Origin: Hyphomicrobium sp.
GTDB lineage: Bacteria > Pseudomonadota > Alphaproteobacteria > Rhizobiales > Hyphomicrobiaceae
Length of the DNA: 64,000 bases
Assembly (NCBI GenBank): GCA_013141015.1
Contig: JABFRT010000043.1
Coordinates: forward strand, 1 to 64,000
Direction: 5' to 3'
In this document: piece after piece, positions 17,794-25,756 of the stretch
Layout: every line of letters starts with the position of its first letter
Position numbering within the stretch: position 1 is the first letter of the stretch
The notes under the pieces: model-generated
What the model was told of the DNA's origin: nothing
The model's database searches: none
What the model saw: only the letters and a program-made list of their open reading frames with translations
Program-made: the position numbers and the translations under genes

Positions 17794-18755
17794 ATGCAGA
17801 ATGCTACCACAAAACCCGCCACGGCTGGAATAGACACTTCGAAAGCTAAGCTCGACATTGCAGTTGCCGGCAACGGTCAATGCTGGCAGGTGCAGAACGC
17901 ACTCAATGGCTGGCAACAGCTCGCAGCTCATCTCACAAAAGCCGACATCACGCGCGTTGGCATCGAAGCAACAGGCGGATACGAACACGGCGTTGTTGCA
18001 CATCTCAGGCAACACGGCTTTACCGTGCTCGTGCTCCAACCCGTTCAGGTCAAAGCCTATGCCCGCATGCATTTGCGGCGCGCCAAGAACGACAAAATCG
18101 ACGCTGGAACAATTGCTGCCTGTACAGCAGCGCTGAATCAAGACCAACGCCAAAGCGACGAACGGCTCAATGATCTCGCGCAAAATCTCACTTTCGTCGA
18201 GCAGATCGAGGAAGACATTGCCCGCATCAAAGTCCGCCTTGAACACATCGATCAACCGAGATTGAGGCGCGTGGCAGAGGCCGATATAGCCCGCTTGAAA
18301 AAACGCCGCGCCGCAGAACTTGAGCGCATCGCAGCTTCCCTGCGCACCCACGACGATTTTGCGCGCCGCCTCAATCTCGTCTTGAGCGTGCCAGGCATCG
18401 GCGAGCGAACTGCGATCTCGCTGATCGTTCGCATGCCTGAACTTGGCCGCGTGTCACGGGAAGAAGCGGCGGCACTCGCAGGGTTTGCACCCTTCGATGA
18501 TGACAGCGGAAAACACAAAGGTCATCGCCACATTGCAGGCGGAAGAAGCCGTGTCAGGAGGTCGTTGTATGCGCCGCATTGCCCGCCGCATTCCGCTGGA
18601 ACCCGGCGTTGACCGCTCTCTACAAACGCCTGACTGCAAAGGGCAAAGCACACAACACGGCACTCACCGCCTGCGCCAGAAAGTTGCTCATTTACGCCAA
18701 TACTGTCCTGGCCAGAAACGAACCCTGGATCAAAAATTCAGCGTCGTATCTTTAA
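17794..18755 (+). pseudogene. IS110 transposase, copy 1, frameshifted
   Basis: Identical to copy 2 over most of its length: DEDD RuvC-like N-terminal domain (AGIDTSKAKLDIAV, RVGIEATGGYE, RRAKNDKIDAGTIAA) and the Transposase_20 domain (VLSVPGIGERTAISLI). At about 18571 one C is missing compared with 20870, so the frame ends at 18612 after RSLYAPHCPPHSAGTRR instead of running to the TAA at 18753-18755. It also has a Leu-to-Phe change before the shift. It is probably inactive but could be mobilised in trans by copy 2. Confidence 0.88.
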
Positions 18756-18805
18756 TGGTTGCTACAATCCTTCGTTTTGAATGATCCGTGCTACGCGGGC
18801 TGAGT

Positions 18806-19639
18806 TCATTGCTGCTTTATTTCACCGGCAGCCTTCCAAGCGCGAGCCAATTTCAGTGCTTGATCCGTAATGGCGCGCCAGTCCTTCATGTAATCTGCCA
18901 AGAACTGGATATTGAACAAAAGCTCATCTGGCCTCGAATAGAAAAATCCTTGGCAGTCGAATAAGCCATGCGGAAATTTTATCCTTCGGTAGCACGTGAT
19001 CCGCACTTGCTGATCGCCATCATCAAACGTGGCGTATTCGAAATTCTCCGGAGCAGCCAAGTGCTTGAATTTCGCCAAGCCGAATTCATCTTCTTGTCTG
19101 GGCCAGCCATCAGAAAATTGTGCGCGCATTTGCTTCAGTGTTTCATAAGGCGTCAAGTTTCCGTCGCCGGGTCGAAGCGGTCTCAGCGACCGCACCATGA
19201 CAACATGCTGATCGTCGCGCAGTGGTGGCCAGCCCTCTTCGGGTTTGCGCCACTCGGTGATTGTCAAAGCCTCCATGTCGCGCAGGGAAGGACGCCCGTC
19301 AGGCATCCAGAACGGAAATGCAGTAAGCGGTGCTATGTTCTCACGTTCTGTAGTTGCCTTTAGAAGGTGCGGTCCAAAATATGCTGCAGGGATTCGGAAC
19401 CGCATCGCATCGACCGTCAAAGTCACGTAAGATGCCGGATCCGCGTAACATTCGCTTGGCAAATAGAGCGACGGACTGTCGTGATTTGTACACCGGCCAT
19501 TGCCGTACTGCGAATGACTATCCATGGCACGCCCAACACCACTTTGCTGCGACAACCGATTGGCAACGCGTGTTGAGGCGAGTAGAGCAAGTGCAATCGC
19601 GGCTATTGCAGACCACAAAACTGCCCATCGCCAAACCAT
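18806..19639 (-). CDS. Membrane-anchored protein of unknown function between the two IS110 copies
   Basis: 277 residues from ATG 19639; a GTG at 19684 is an alternative start. One N-terminal membrane segment (WAVLWSAIAAIALALLAS) is followed by a soluble, probably periplasmic domain with SYVTLTVDAMRFRIPAAYFGPHLL, MPDGRPSLRDMEAL and RITCYRRIKFPHGLFDCQGFFY. I recall similar FRIP-type proteins beside lipase genes, but cannot name a family. It is on the same strand as the truncated lipase-like gene and the lipoprotein (21102-22025) and was probably part of that operon before IS110 copy 2 arrived. Its stop lies four bases from the terminal repeat at 18802. Confidence 0.65.
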   Translation of the reverse strand: MVWRWAVLWSAIAAIALALLASTRVANRLSQQSGVGRAMDSHSQYGNGRCTNHDSPSLYLPSECYADPASYVTLTVDAMRFRIPAAYFGPHLLKATTERENIAPLTAFPFWMPDGRPSLRDMEALTITEWRKPEEGWPPLRDDQHVVMVRSLRPLRPGDGNLTPYETLKQMRAQFSDGWPRQEDEFGLAKFKHLAAPENFEYATFDDGDQQVRITCYRRIKFPHGLFDCQGFFYSRPDELLFNIQFLADYMKDWRAITDQALKLARAWKAAGEIKQQ

Positions 19640-19883
19640 TTTTTCTTTCGCCTTTTTCCATGTCCTTTGTACCGATCCGGACACGCCATAAACTGTATCG
19701 CAGGTTACACGGGAGGTAATCGAGCCAATTTTGAAGTCGGCTACACTTGCTTCGACGGGCCGTAACCCGCCGGCAACAAGTAAGATGTTGCATCATTCTT
19801 TGCCGAGGCTCGGCGGATTACGGATTGGCGCAACGCCGGAAACACAATCAAAAAGCCATCACACCGCCAATCCTAATCCGCCC

Positions 19884-20091
19884 TTGTTATAGCAATCGCG
19901 GCTATTATCGCGGGGTTCCGGAAGGAATGCCCTGCCGCAGACTGCAATCGGCAGCAGGGCCGCTGGCGATCTGATCGGACCCGCCCTGAGCCGCTTTTGG
20001 CTGCCCCGTAGCGTGATCGCGCCAGCGTCTTCATCAGACCCGGATGGTTGCTGGAACTTTCAGGTTCGCTAACAAGGCAGGGACGACGAAG
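19884..20091 (+). ncRNA. Candidate bridge RNA region of IS110 copy 2
   Basis: Counterpart of 17586-17793, differing at one base (20033). As it belongs to the intact copy, it is the better candidate for a functional guide RNA. Placement is by analogy with IS621-type elements; structure was not computed. Confidence 0.45.
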
Positions 20092-21054
20092 ATGCAGAAT
20101 GCTACCACAAAACCCGCCACGGCTGGAATAGACACTTCGAAAGCTAAGCTCGACATTGCAGTTGCCGGCAACGGTCAATGCTGGCAGGTGCAGAACGCAC
20201 TCAATGGCTGGCAACAGCTCGCAGCTCATCTCACAAAAGCCGACATCACGCGCGTTGGCATCGAAGCAACAGGCGGATACGAACACGGCGTTGTTGCACA
20301 TCTCAGGCAACACGGCTTTACCGTGCTCGTGCTCCAACCCGTTCAGGTCAAAGCCTATGCCCGCATGCATTTGCGGCGCGCCAAGAACGACAAAATCGAC
20401 GCTGGAACAATTGCTGCCTGTACAGCAGCGCTGAATCAAGACCAACGCCAAAGCGACGAACGGCTCAATGATCTCGCGCAAAATCTCACTTTCGTCGAGC
20501 AGATCGAGGAAGACATTGCCCGCATCAAAGTCCGCCTTGAACATATCGATCAACCGAGATTGAGGCGCGTGGCAGAGGCCGATATAGCCCGCTTGAAAAA
20601 ACGCCGCGCCGCAGAACTTGAGCGCATCGCAGCTTCCCTGCGCACCCACGACGATTTTGCGCGCCGCCTCAATCTCGTCTTGAGCGTGCCAGGCATCGGC
20701 GAGCGAACTGCGATCTCGCTGATCGTTCGCATGCCTGAACTTGGCCGCGTGTCACGGGAAGAAGCGGCGGCACTCGCAGGGCTTGCACCCTTCGATGATG
20801 ACAGCGGAAAACACAAAGGTCATCGCCACATTGCAGGCGGAAGAAGCCGTGTCAGGAGGTCGTTGTATGCCGCCGCATTGCCCGCCGCCTTCCGCTGGAA
20901 CCCGGCGTTGACCGCTCTCTACAAACGCCTGACTGCAAAGGGCAAAGCACACAACGCGGCACTCACCGCCTGCGCCAGAAAGTTGCTCATTTACGCCAAT
21001 ACTGTCCTGGCCAGAAACGAACCCTGGATCAAAAATTCAGCGTCGTATCTTTAA
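20092..21054 (+). CDS. IS110-family transposase (DEDD RuvC-like plus Transposase_20)
   Basis: 320 residues from ATG 20092; an in-frame ATG at 20044 would add 16 residues but lacks the family start. The N-terminal RuvC-like domain has Asp14 in AGIDTSKAKLD, Glu in RVGIEATGGYE and the Asp pair in KNDKIDAGTI. A central coiled segment follows (about 115-180), then the helix-hairpin-helix SVPGIGERTAISLI and the C-terminal GKHKGHRHIAGGRSRVRRSLY block. Such proteins act as RNA-guided recombinases in known IS110 members. Full length suggests activity. Confidence 0.93.
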   Translation: MQNATTKPATAGIDTSKAKLDIAVAGNGQCWQVQNALNGWQQLAAHLTKADITRVGIEATGGYEHGVVAHLRQHGFTVLVLQPVQVKAYARMHLRRAKNDKIDAGTIAACTAALNQDQRQSDERLNDLAQNLTFVEQIEEDIARIKVRLEHIDQPRLRRVAEADIARLKKRRAAELERIAASLRTHDDFARRLNLVLSVPGIGERTAISLIVRMPELGRVSREEAAALAGLAPFDDDSGKHKGHRHIAGGRSRVRRSLYAAALPAAFRWNPALTALYKRLTAKGKAHNAALTACARKLLIYANTVLARNEPWIKNSASYL

Positions 21055-21101
21055 TGGTTGCTACATTTCTTCCCTTTGAATGATCCGTGCTACTCGAGCT
21101 G

Positions 21102-21289
21102 CCATCCGCAAGTTGATAGGCGATTGCGTAGAAGCTGGCGTCAAAACCGGGAGTGCCAGCTGCGGTACCGCTTTGCTGGATCACGGTGGCGCTTCCGATA
21201 GAAGTACCCTCAAGGCCGGTCACCCCCTGATCGTAGCCACGGTTATAAGCATCCATGGCAAGTATTGCCTGCAGCAGGATTGCGTCCAT
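21102..21289 (-). pseudogene. N-terminal fragment of a lipase-like protein, cut by the repeat/IS110 copy 2
   Basis: From ATG 21289 (good GGGAG ribosome-binding site inside the end of the preceding gene) it reads MDAILLQAILAMDAYNRGY...TPGFDASFYAIAYQLADG and then runs into the terminal repeat at 21101. This opening is, as I recall it, that of class-3-like (Mbeg1/DUF2974-type) lipases in which the next residues would be an ISYRGTD-like strand. The catalytic part is missing and is not found on the far side of the IS, so the 3' part was deleted. Function assignment is inference from a short fragment. Confidence 0.55.
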
Positions 21290-21293
21290 TATA

Positions 21294-22025
21294 CTACTCC
21301 CGAATTGTAGTGAAATTGCCTGCCGCTAGCGAATTGGCGAGCTGGTGTTTGGCCTCAACTGTTTGGTAGCGATTGCCGTCGAATTGTTTGTCAAAGAAGT
21401 CTGAAAGCCATGCCAGTCGCTTTTTAATACCAACAGTCACCGGATCTTTTGTAATCTCGATGATCACGCGCTTCAGGCGCACGCCTTCGCCGAAGCTCGC
21501 CGCGAGATTGAGTGGGTCGACAGTCTCGATGGATTTGGGATCTGTTTCGTCTTTGAACAGAACGAGTTTCGGCAAGATCCAAGCCATCGTTCGTTGTGTC
21601 CCAGGTACGATCCAAGGTTGATCATACGTCAACTCGCGGCGGCCTGAGACCGCTGCGAAATTATAAACGGAACTTGCTCCGGGCAAGTCTGTTTCCGCGT
21701 GAAGCCCGAAGATGTCTTTCAGCATCTCCACATGACCGTCGCCGCCTGGACGAGAAGGCGAGGACAACAAAGCGTACAACGTACCGCGTGGGCCAAGGTC
21801 AACGGTCACAGCCTCGCCCCTTGTAGTGCCCCTAAAGCTGCGTCCGACGATCCCGATCTGCCTCACATAAGTTGCTGCGATAACGCTCGACCCGGTTTTC
21901 AATCCTTCTGGCGTTTCCACTTCATAAGTCATACGGAAATTCACGGTGCGCGCCGGAATCAGGATTTGACAACCTGCATACGAGAGGATGACAAGGATCA
22001 GCAGACCTATTCCTACCTTCTTCAT
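21294..22025 (-). CDS. Putative lipoprotein of unknown function upstream of the lipase fragment
   Basis: 243 residues from ATG 22025. The lipobox-type signal MKKVGIGLLILVILSYAGC puts Cys19 as the lipidated residue. The mature part starts with a VNFRMTYEVETPEGLKTGSSVI block and contains GEAVTVDLGPRGTLYALL and a C-terminal helical part (KKRLAWLSDFFDKQF). The stop is four bases before the lipase ATG, so the two are one operon. Its place next to a lipase-like gene and a second membrane protein recalls effector-immunity sets, but I have no direct proof. Confidence 0.7.
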   Translation of the reverse strand: MKKVGIGLLILVILSYAGCQILIPARTVNFRMTYEVETPEGLKTGSSVIAATYVRQIGIVGRSFRGTTRGEAVTVDLGPRGTLYALLSSPSRPGGDGHVEMLKDIFGLHAETDLPGASSVYNFAAVSGRRELTYDQPWIVPGTQRTMAWILPKLVLFKDETDPKSIETVDPLNLAASFGEGVRLKRVIIEITKDPVTVGIKKRLAWLSDFFDKQFDGNRYQTVEAKHQLANSLAAGNFTTIRE

Positions 22026-22091
22026 CCCGCCTCGCTTCGCTTGCACGCACAAAAAAAGCGGTAGGGGCTCCCGCCCGCTCACCGCTCTTCT

Positions 22092-22168
22092 AGCTTGCGC
22101 TTCGGATGCACACCTGCATCCGCGCTTTTTAGCTGGCGCTTCGGATGCCTACCCGCATCCGCGCTATC
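22092..22168. repeat. Two tandem 39-base hairpin units
   Basis: Units 22092-22130 and 22131-22168 both contain GCGCTTCGGATGC, a short loop and GCATCCGCGCT. The first is followed by TTTTT. They lie upstream of the lipoprotein gene and downstream of no rightward gene. Confidence 0.7.
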
Positions 22169-22272
22169 TCCGACCATACCCAAATACTAGCACACAAGCG
22201 TTGCGCTGTCGAATAGTCTTTATACTTAACAATAAAACGAGCGTTTGTTTTGCTTGAGTGGGAAGCGCAAAT

Positions 22273-22402
22273 TGTCATCCCGGCCGGAAAAATAGCGCGA
22301 GCGCTATTTTGGAGAGCCGGGACCCATCGAGCAAAATATTCGACCGTCGAAATCCGGCACATTTGGTCCCGGGTCTCGCAAGAGGGCTCGCCTGGGATGA
22401 CA
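22273..22402. repeat. Dispersed alphaproteobacterial palindromic element (TCATCCCGG type)
   Basis: Begins TGTCATCCCGGCC and ends CGCCTGGGATGACA, with internal GAGCCGGGACCC and GGTCCCGGGTCTC arms, the usual pattern of a very common intergenic palindrome. An extra perfect palindrome AAAATAGCGC-GA-GCGCTATTTT (22289-22310) sits near its left end. Confidence 0.75.
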
Positions 22403-22419
22403 ACTTTGGAGCCGCGCGC

Positions 22420-23487
22420 TTACCGCGGCGTCAGTGACATCGAAGGCGGCGCGCCGGAATCGGATGGCTGGTATGCGGGCGGCGTCGAGATTTCGCGGCC
22501 CGCCATATCCGGCGCAAGGCCAGGGGCCGGCAACGCGCGCTCCGGCTGTGCGCGTTCCATGACCTTGGCCATCGGCAGCACAGCTTCGCCGTTGGCGCAG
22601 GTGCGCACCGGTTCGGCGGCGAGATCGTCAAGCCCGCTCTTGCCGGCAACATTGTCTTTGCGGCGGCTGCCACCGTAGCGGTCATGCCAGTCGGCAACGC
22701 GGCCCGTCGCCTGCTGGCGCACACCTTCTCCGGCATTGCAGAAAATGTTCTGGTAGATGTCTTCGATCCACACGCGCTCATGCAGCGGCGCGTGGGCAAC
22801 CGCGACGTCGATCAAGTTCAAAGCCGCAGCTTGATCTTTCGGCACAAACTTTCCGCGCCACATCAAATCGGCGAGGAACGCTTGCGCACCCGCATGGCCC
22901 GAACGCGACAGCCGCCCCAGCCAGTGGCGGCCATTCTCGATCTTGCTCGACGGATCGTCCGGACCGCCAAGCGTGATGTCTGGGCCTTCGCCACGCAGCA
23001 GAACTTTCGCCAATTCGAACTGCGCGTCTTCGTTGTTGAAGGTCAGCGCGGCCCGCTGCAAGGCGCGATCCGCTTCACGCACGTTTGAGCGCACGCTGGA
23101 GTCTGGAATGCCATCGCGCAAATAGCTGGAGATGGCCGTCAGCGACTTGGCGGCAATCGGCGCCAGCGTGTCGTCATCAGGGTCGATGTCCTGCAACTCA
23201 TCGGCCAGGGCTTTGAAAATTGCATAGGCCTTGCCGTGGTCGGTGTACGAGCCGTCGTTGTCGGCGTAGATGCGCGCCAAATAAAACCGGCCAACCGCAG
23301 GATTGGTTTCAGCCACGGCTTCAAGGGCCGGAACCGCAATCTCATAATATCCGCCGTTGAACGCGGCGATGCCTTGACGCATGGCGTCGTCGGCGGACTT
23401 GAACGTCAAGCCAGACGCCGCCAGCGCCGCAGCGGACGCCGCCAACGAGAATACCAATCCTGCAGTGACCTGCTTAAATATCCGCAT
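22420..23487 (-). CDS. exoR: ExoR-like periplasmic Sel1-repeat regulator
   Basis: 355 residues from ATG 23487: signal peptide ([23 protein letters not shown]), then TPR/Sel1-type repeats. The core matches rhizobial ExoR in order: [80 protein letters not shown] and [13 protein letters not shown]. ExoR restrains the ExoS sensor kinase and so controls exopolysaccharide, motility and envelope genes. This version has a longer proline-rich C-tail (about residues 270-355) than the 268-residue rhizobial protein. The start overlaps the ilvD stop by 14 bases, so it is read from the ilvD transcript. Confidence 0.8.
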   Translation of the reverse strand: MRIFKQVTAGLVFSLAASAAALAASGLTFKSADDAMRQGIAAFNGGYYEIAVPALEAVAETNPAVGRFYLARIYADNDGSYTDHGKAYAIFKALADELQDIDPDDDTLAPIAAKSLTAISSYLRDGIPDSSVRSNVREADRALQRAALTFNNEDAQFELAKVLLRGEGPDITLGGPDDPSSKIENGRHWLGRLSRSGHAGAQAFLADLMWRGKFVPKDQAAALNLIDVAVAHAPLHERVWIEDIYQNIFCNAGEGVRQQATGRVADWHDRYGGSRRKDNVAGKSGLDDLAAEPVRTCANGEAVLPMAKVMERAQPERALPAPGLAPDMAGREISTPPAYQPSDSGAPPSMSLTPR

Positions 23488-25198
23488 AGACGTGAGCTTC
23501 CGCCTTTCCGCCTGCATGGGTGACTGCGCCGTAGCGTGCCGGTCCCACTTGGTCTGCAAATTTCCTGAGCGCACCCGACTGGTACATATTGGCCGGCGCT
23601 TTCCAGAGCTTGCGGCGGCGTTCCAGTTCCGTTGCGTCCACTTCGAGATCGATCACGCCGTTGTCGGCGTCGATGGTGATCATGTCGCCATCTTCGACGA
23701 GCGCGATTGGTCCGCAGACCGCGGCTTCGGGACCAACATGACCAATGCAGAATCCGCGCGTGCCGCCAGAAAAGCGGCCGTCGGTGATCAGCGCCACCTT
23801 GTCGCCAACGCCCTGGCCGTAAAGTGCTGCGGTCGTCGACAGCATCTCACGCATGCCCGGACCGCCCTTCGGCCCTTCGTAGCGGATGATGATGATGTCG
23901 CCGTCTTTGTATTGGCGGGCATCAACGGCAGCGAAGGCATCTTCTTCACAGTTGAAGCAGCGCGCCGGTCCGCGGAACTTGAGGGTCTTCATGCCCGCGA
24001 CTTTGACAATCGCGCCTTCCGGCGCAAGCGTGCCCTTGAGGCCGACAACGCCACCCGTTGGCGTGATCGGGTTAGAGACCGGATAGACGACCTTCTGGTT
24101 GGTGTTGAACACCACGCCTTCGAGATTCTGCGCAATCGTCTTGCCGGTAACGGTCAAGCAATCGCCATTGAGAACGCCGCCATCGAGCATCGCCTTCATG
24201 ATCTGCGGTACGCCGCCGATATCGTAGACGTCCTTGGCGACATATTTGCCGCCCGGCTTGAGGTCGGCGATGTACGGCGTCTTCTTGAAGATTTCTGCAA
24301 CGTCGAACAAATCAAAATCGATGCCGATTTCGTTGGCCATGGCCGGCAAGTGCAGCGCGGCGTTGGTCGAGCCGCCGGTGGCCGCCACGATCTTGGCCGC
24401 GTTCTCGAATGCGGCGCGCGTGCAGATATCGCGCGGACGGATGCCGTCTGCCAGCAAGCGCATGACGGCGCGGCCGCTTTCGACCGCAAACAGATCGCGG
24501 CTTTCGTACGGTGCAGGCGCACCGGCTGAACCCGGCAGCGCAAGGCCAATCGCTTCTGAAACGCAGGCCATCGTGTTGGCTGTAAACTGGCCGCCGCACG
24601 ATCCCGCCGACGGGCAAGCGCCGCATTCCAGTTCGTGCAATTCCGCGTCTGACATCTTGCCGGCCGAGTGCATGCCGACGCCTTCGAACACGTCGACGAC
24701 CGTCACGTCATGGCCCTTGAAGCGGCCCGGCAGAATCGATCCGCCATAGAGGAACACGCTCGGCACGTTCAATCGCAGCATCGACATCATGATGCCGGGC
24801 AAGCTCTTGTCGCATCCCGCGATGCCGACGAGCGCGTCGTAGCAGTGGCCGCGCATTGTCAATTCAATCGAGTCGGCAATCACTTCGCGGCTGACCAGCG
24901 ACGACTTCATGCCCTGGTGGCCCATGGCGATGCCGTCTGTCACGGTGATGGTGCAGAATTCACGCGGTGTGCCGCCAGCTTCCTTCACGCCCGTCTTGGC
25001 GGACTGTGCCTGGCGCATCAGCGAAATGTTGCAGGGGGCAGCTTCATTCCAACACGACGCGACACCAACGAACGGCTGGTGGATCTCGTGTTCGGTGAGG
25101 CCCATCGCATAATAATACGAACGGTGCGGGGCGCGCGTTGGCCCTTCCGTCACGTGGCGGCTTGGTAGTTTTGATTTGTCGAACGTCTTGCCGTCCAT
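23474..25198 (-). CDS. ilvD: Dihydroxy-acid dehydratase
   Basis: 574 residues from ATG 25198 (ACGAGGA ribosome-binding site); the open frame goes further up but without similarity. Iron-sulfur cysteines lie in [25 protein letters not shown] and [16 protein letters not shown]. It catalyses the third step of valine, isoleucine and pantothenate synthesis. The C-terminal [19 protein letters not shown] motif is complete. It is upstream of and overlaps exoR. Confidence 0.97.
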   Translation of the reverse strand: MDGKTFDKSKLPSRHVTEGPTRAPHRSYYYAMGLTEHEIHQPFVGVASCWNEAAPCNISLMRQAQSAKTGVKEAGGTPREFCTITVTDGIAMGHQGMKSSLVSREVIADSIELTMRGHCYDALVGIAGCDKSLPGIMMSMLRLNVPSVFLYGGSILPGRFKGHDVTVVDVFEGVGMHSAGKMSDAELHELECGACPSAGSCGGQFTANTMACVSEAIGLALPGSAGAPAPYESRDLFAVESGRAVMRLLADGIRPRDICTRAAFENAAKIVAATGGSTNAALHLPAMANEIGIDFDLFDVAEIFKKTPYIADLKPGGKYVAKDVYDIGGVPQIMKAMLDGGVLNGDCLTVTGKTIAQNLEGVVFNTNQKVVYPVSNPITPTGGVVGLKGTLAPEGAIVKVAGMKTLKFRGPARCFNCEEDAFAAVDARQYKDGDIIIIRYEGPKGGPGMREMLSTTAALYGQGVGDKVALITDGRFSGGTRGFCIGHVGPEAAVCGPIALVEDGDMITIDADNGVIDLEVDATELERRRKLWKAPANMYQSGALRKFADQVGPARYGAVTHAGGKAEAHVYADI

Positions 25199-25756
25199 AA
25201 TATTCCTCGTCAGCTCCTGGACATCGCCGGGCGAAATACAATCCACTCAACCGGCGTCATACAGGTTGCTGATCCATCGCCCCGGCCAAAGGCGCCGCGT
25301 ACTCTAAAAAGCTCTGTCGTCCAGCCTTCCGCACCCGCGCTCTGATTATTCAGGTGCGAGGACTTTGTGGCCCGAACGTGGCATTGCCGCCTCAAAGAGT
25401 TGCTTAACGGCCACAAAACCACAACAACGTGCTTAGCCTTGCTTTTTCAACGCGCTTTGGCGCCATGAAACCGGCACCTGACACGTTGTCGTCAGCTCAC
25501 ACGCGTATTGCGCGCTGAGTGCTGCCCGCTTGCCGGACGATGACCCAAGACTTCGGCGCTGAGTGGGCTCGACTTAGGCGTGACAGGGGCATGTTGACGG
25601 CATTTCGAACCAATTTGCGTCACAGATCGACGGATCGTTTACCAGGCAGGCTGGGGTGTGCTTGGCCGCGCAATTCTTCACTGCATGAAATGGCGGCATC
25701 CGGCATATGATGCGTACAAAATCATAATCGCTGCCAAAAACACTGAGAGGGACCGC
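25199..25756. other. Long intergenic region with an inverted repeat
   Basis: About 560 bases without a convincing gene between divergent ilvD and the DUF898 gene. TTTGTGGCC (25364-25372) and GGCCACAAA (25409-25417) form a nine-bp stem with a 36-base loop, a possible small RNA or attenuator. No T-box, SAM or other riboswitch signature was recognised. Confidence 0.4.

Larger units (their letters stand above)
17586..18765 (+). mobile_element. IS110-family insertion sequence, copy 1 (defective)
   Basis: Ends were placed by comparison with copy 2 (19884-21064) and the empty site at 17387-17442: left end TTGTTATAGCAATCGCGG, right end TTTAATGGTTGCTAC. The subterminal words TAGCAATC and GGTTGCTA are short imperfect inverted repeats. 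There is no target duplication, as expected for IS110. Length is 1,180 bp, one base shorter than copy 2 because of the deletion in the transposase. The few differences from copy 2 (for example 18482 T/C, 18571 deletion, 18658 A/G) fall mainly in the 3' part. Confidence 0.8.
17387..18802. repeat. MITE-like palindromic repeat with 27-bp terminal inverted repeats, split by IS110 copy 1
   Basis: Left arm 17387-17413 and right arm 18776-18802 are inverted copies matching at 26 of 27 bases (left begins CAGCCCGCGTAGCACGGATC); similarity continues for about ten more bases inward. Without the IS (17586-18765) the unit is about 236 bp and is made of nested palindromes: 17425-17470 (GGCGGGTTAGGTTCCGCC with its near complement), 17472-17490 (GCAACA / TGTTGC), and 17511-17528 with 17568-17584. 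The design suggests a non-autonomous mobile or REP/BIME-like element. No target duplication is obvious at the ends. Confidence 0.65.
19884..21064 (+). mobile_element. IS110-family insertion sequence, copy 2 (apparently intact)
   Basis: 1,181 bp, same ends and orientation as copy 1. The flank after the right end (ATTTCTTCCCTTTGAATG) matches the empty site ATTTCTTCGCTTTGATTG at 17404-17421 read in reverse, which fixes the right boundary at 21064. The left boundary follows the AATCCGCCC arm. The transposase is complete. Confidence 0.85.
19762..21101. repeat. Second copy of the palindromic repeat, left end lost, split by IS110 copy 2
   Basis: From 19762 (GTAACCCGCC...) it matches 17461 onward with one change up to 19829. 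A 36-base segment unlike the 39 bases at the same place in copy 1 follows, then GCCAATCCTAATCCGCCC and the IS. After the IS, 21065-21101 matches the right arm, ending CTG at 21101 (25 of 27 bases of the terminal repeat). The left terminal repeat present in copy 1 is missing here. Confidence 0.6.

Noticed and set aside
17586-21064. Composite transposon made of two IS110 copies
   Set aside because: The copies are in direct orientation around one gene, but IS110 elements do not usually move as composites, copy 1 is defective, and each copy sits in its own repeat with native flanks, which points to independent insertions.
22092-22168. CRISPR-like short repeats
   Set aside because: Only two adjacent hairpin units without unique spacers; no cas genes in the window.
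25310-25450. 6S RNA or SRP RNA in the ilvD-DUF898 gap
   Set aside because: Only a nine-bp stem is visible; the conserved SRP loop and a 6S-type long bulged helix are not recognisable.
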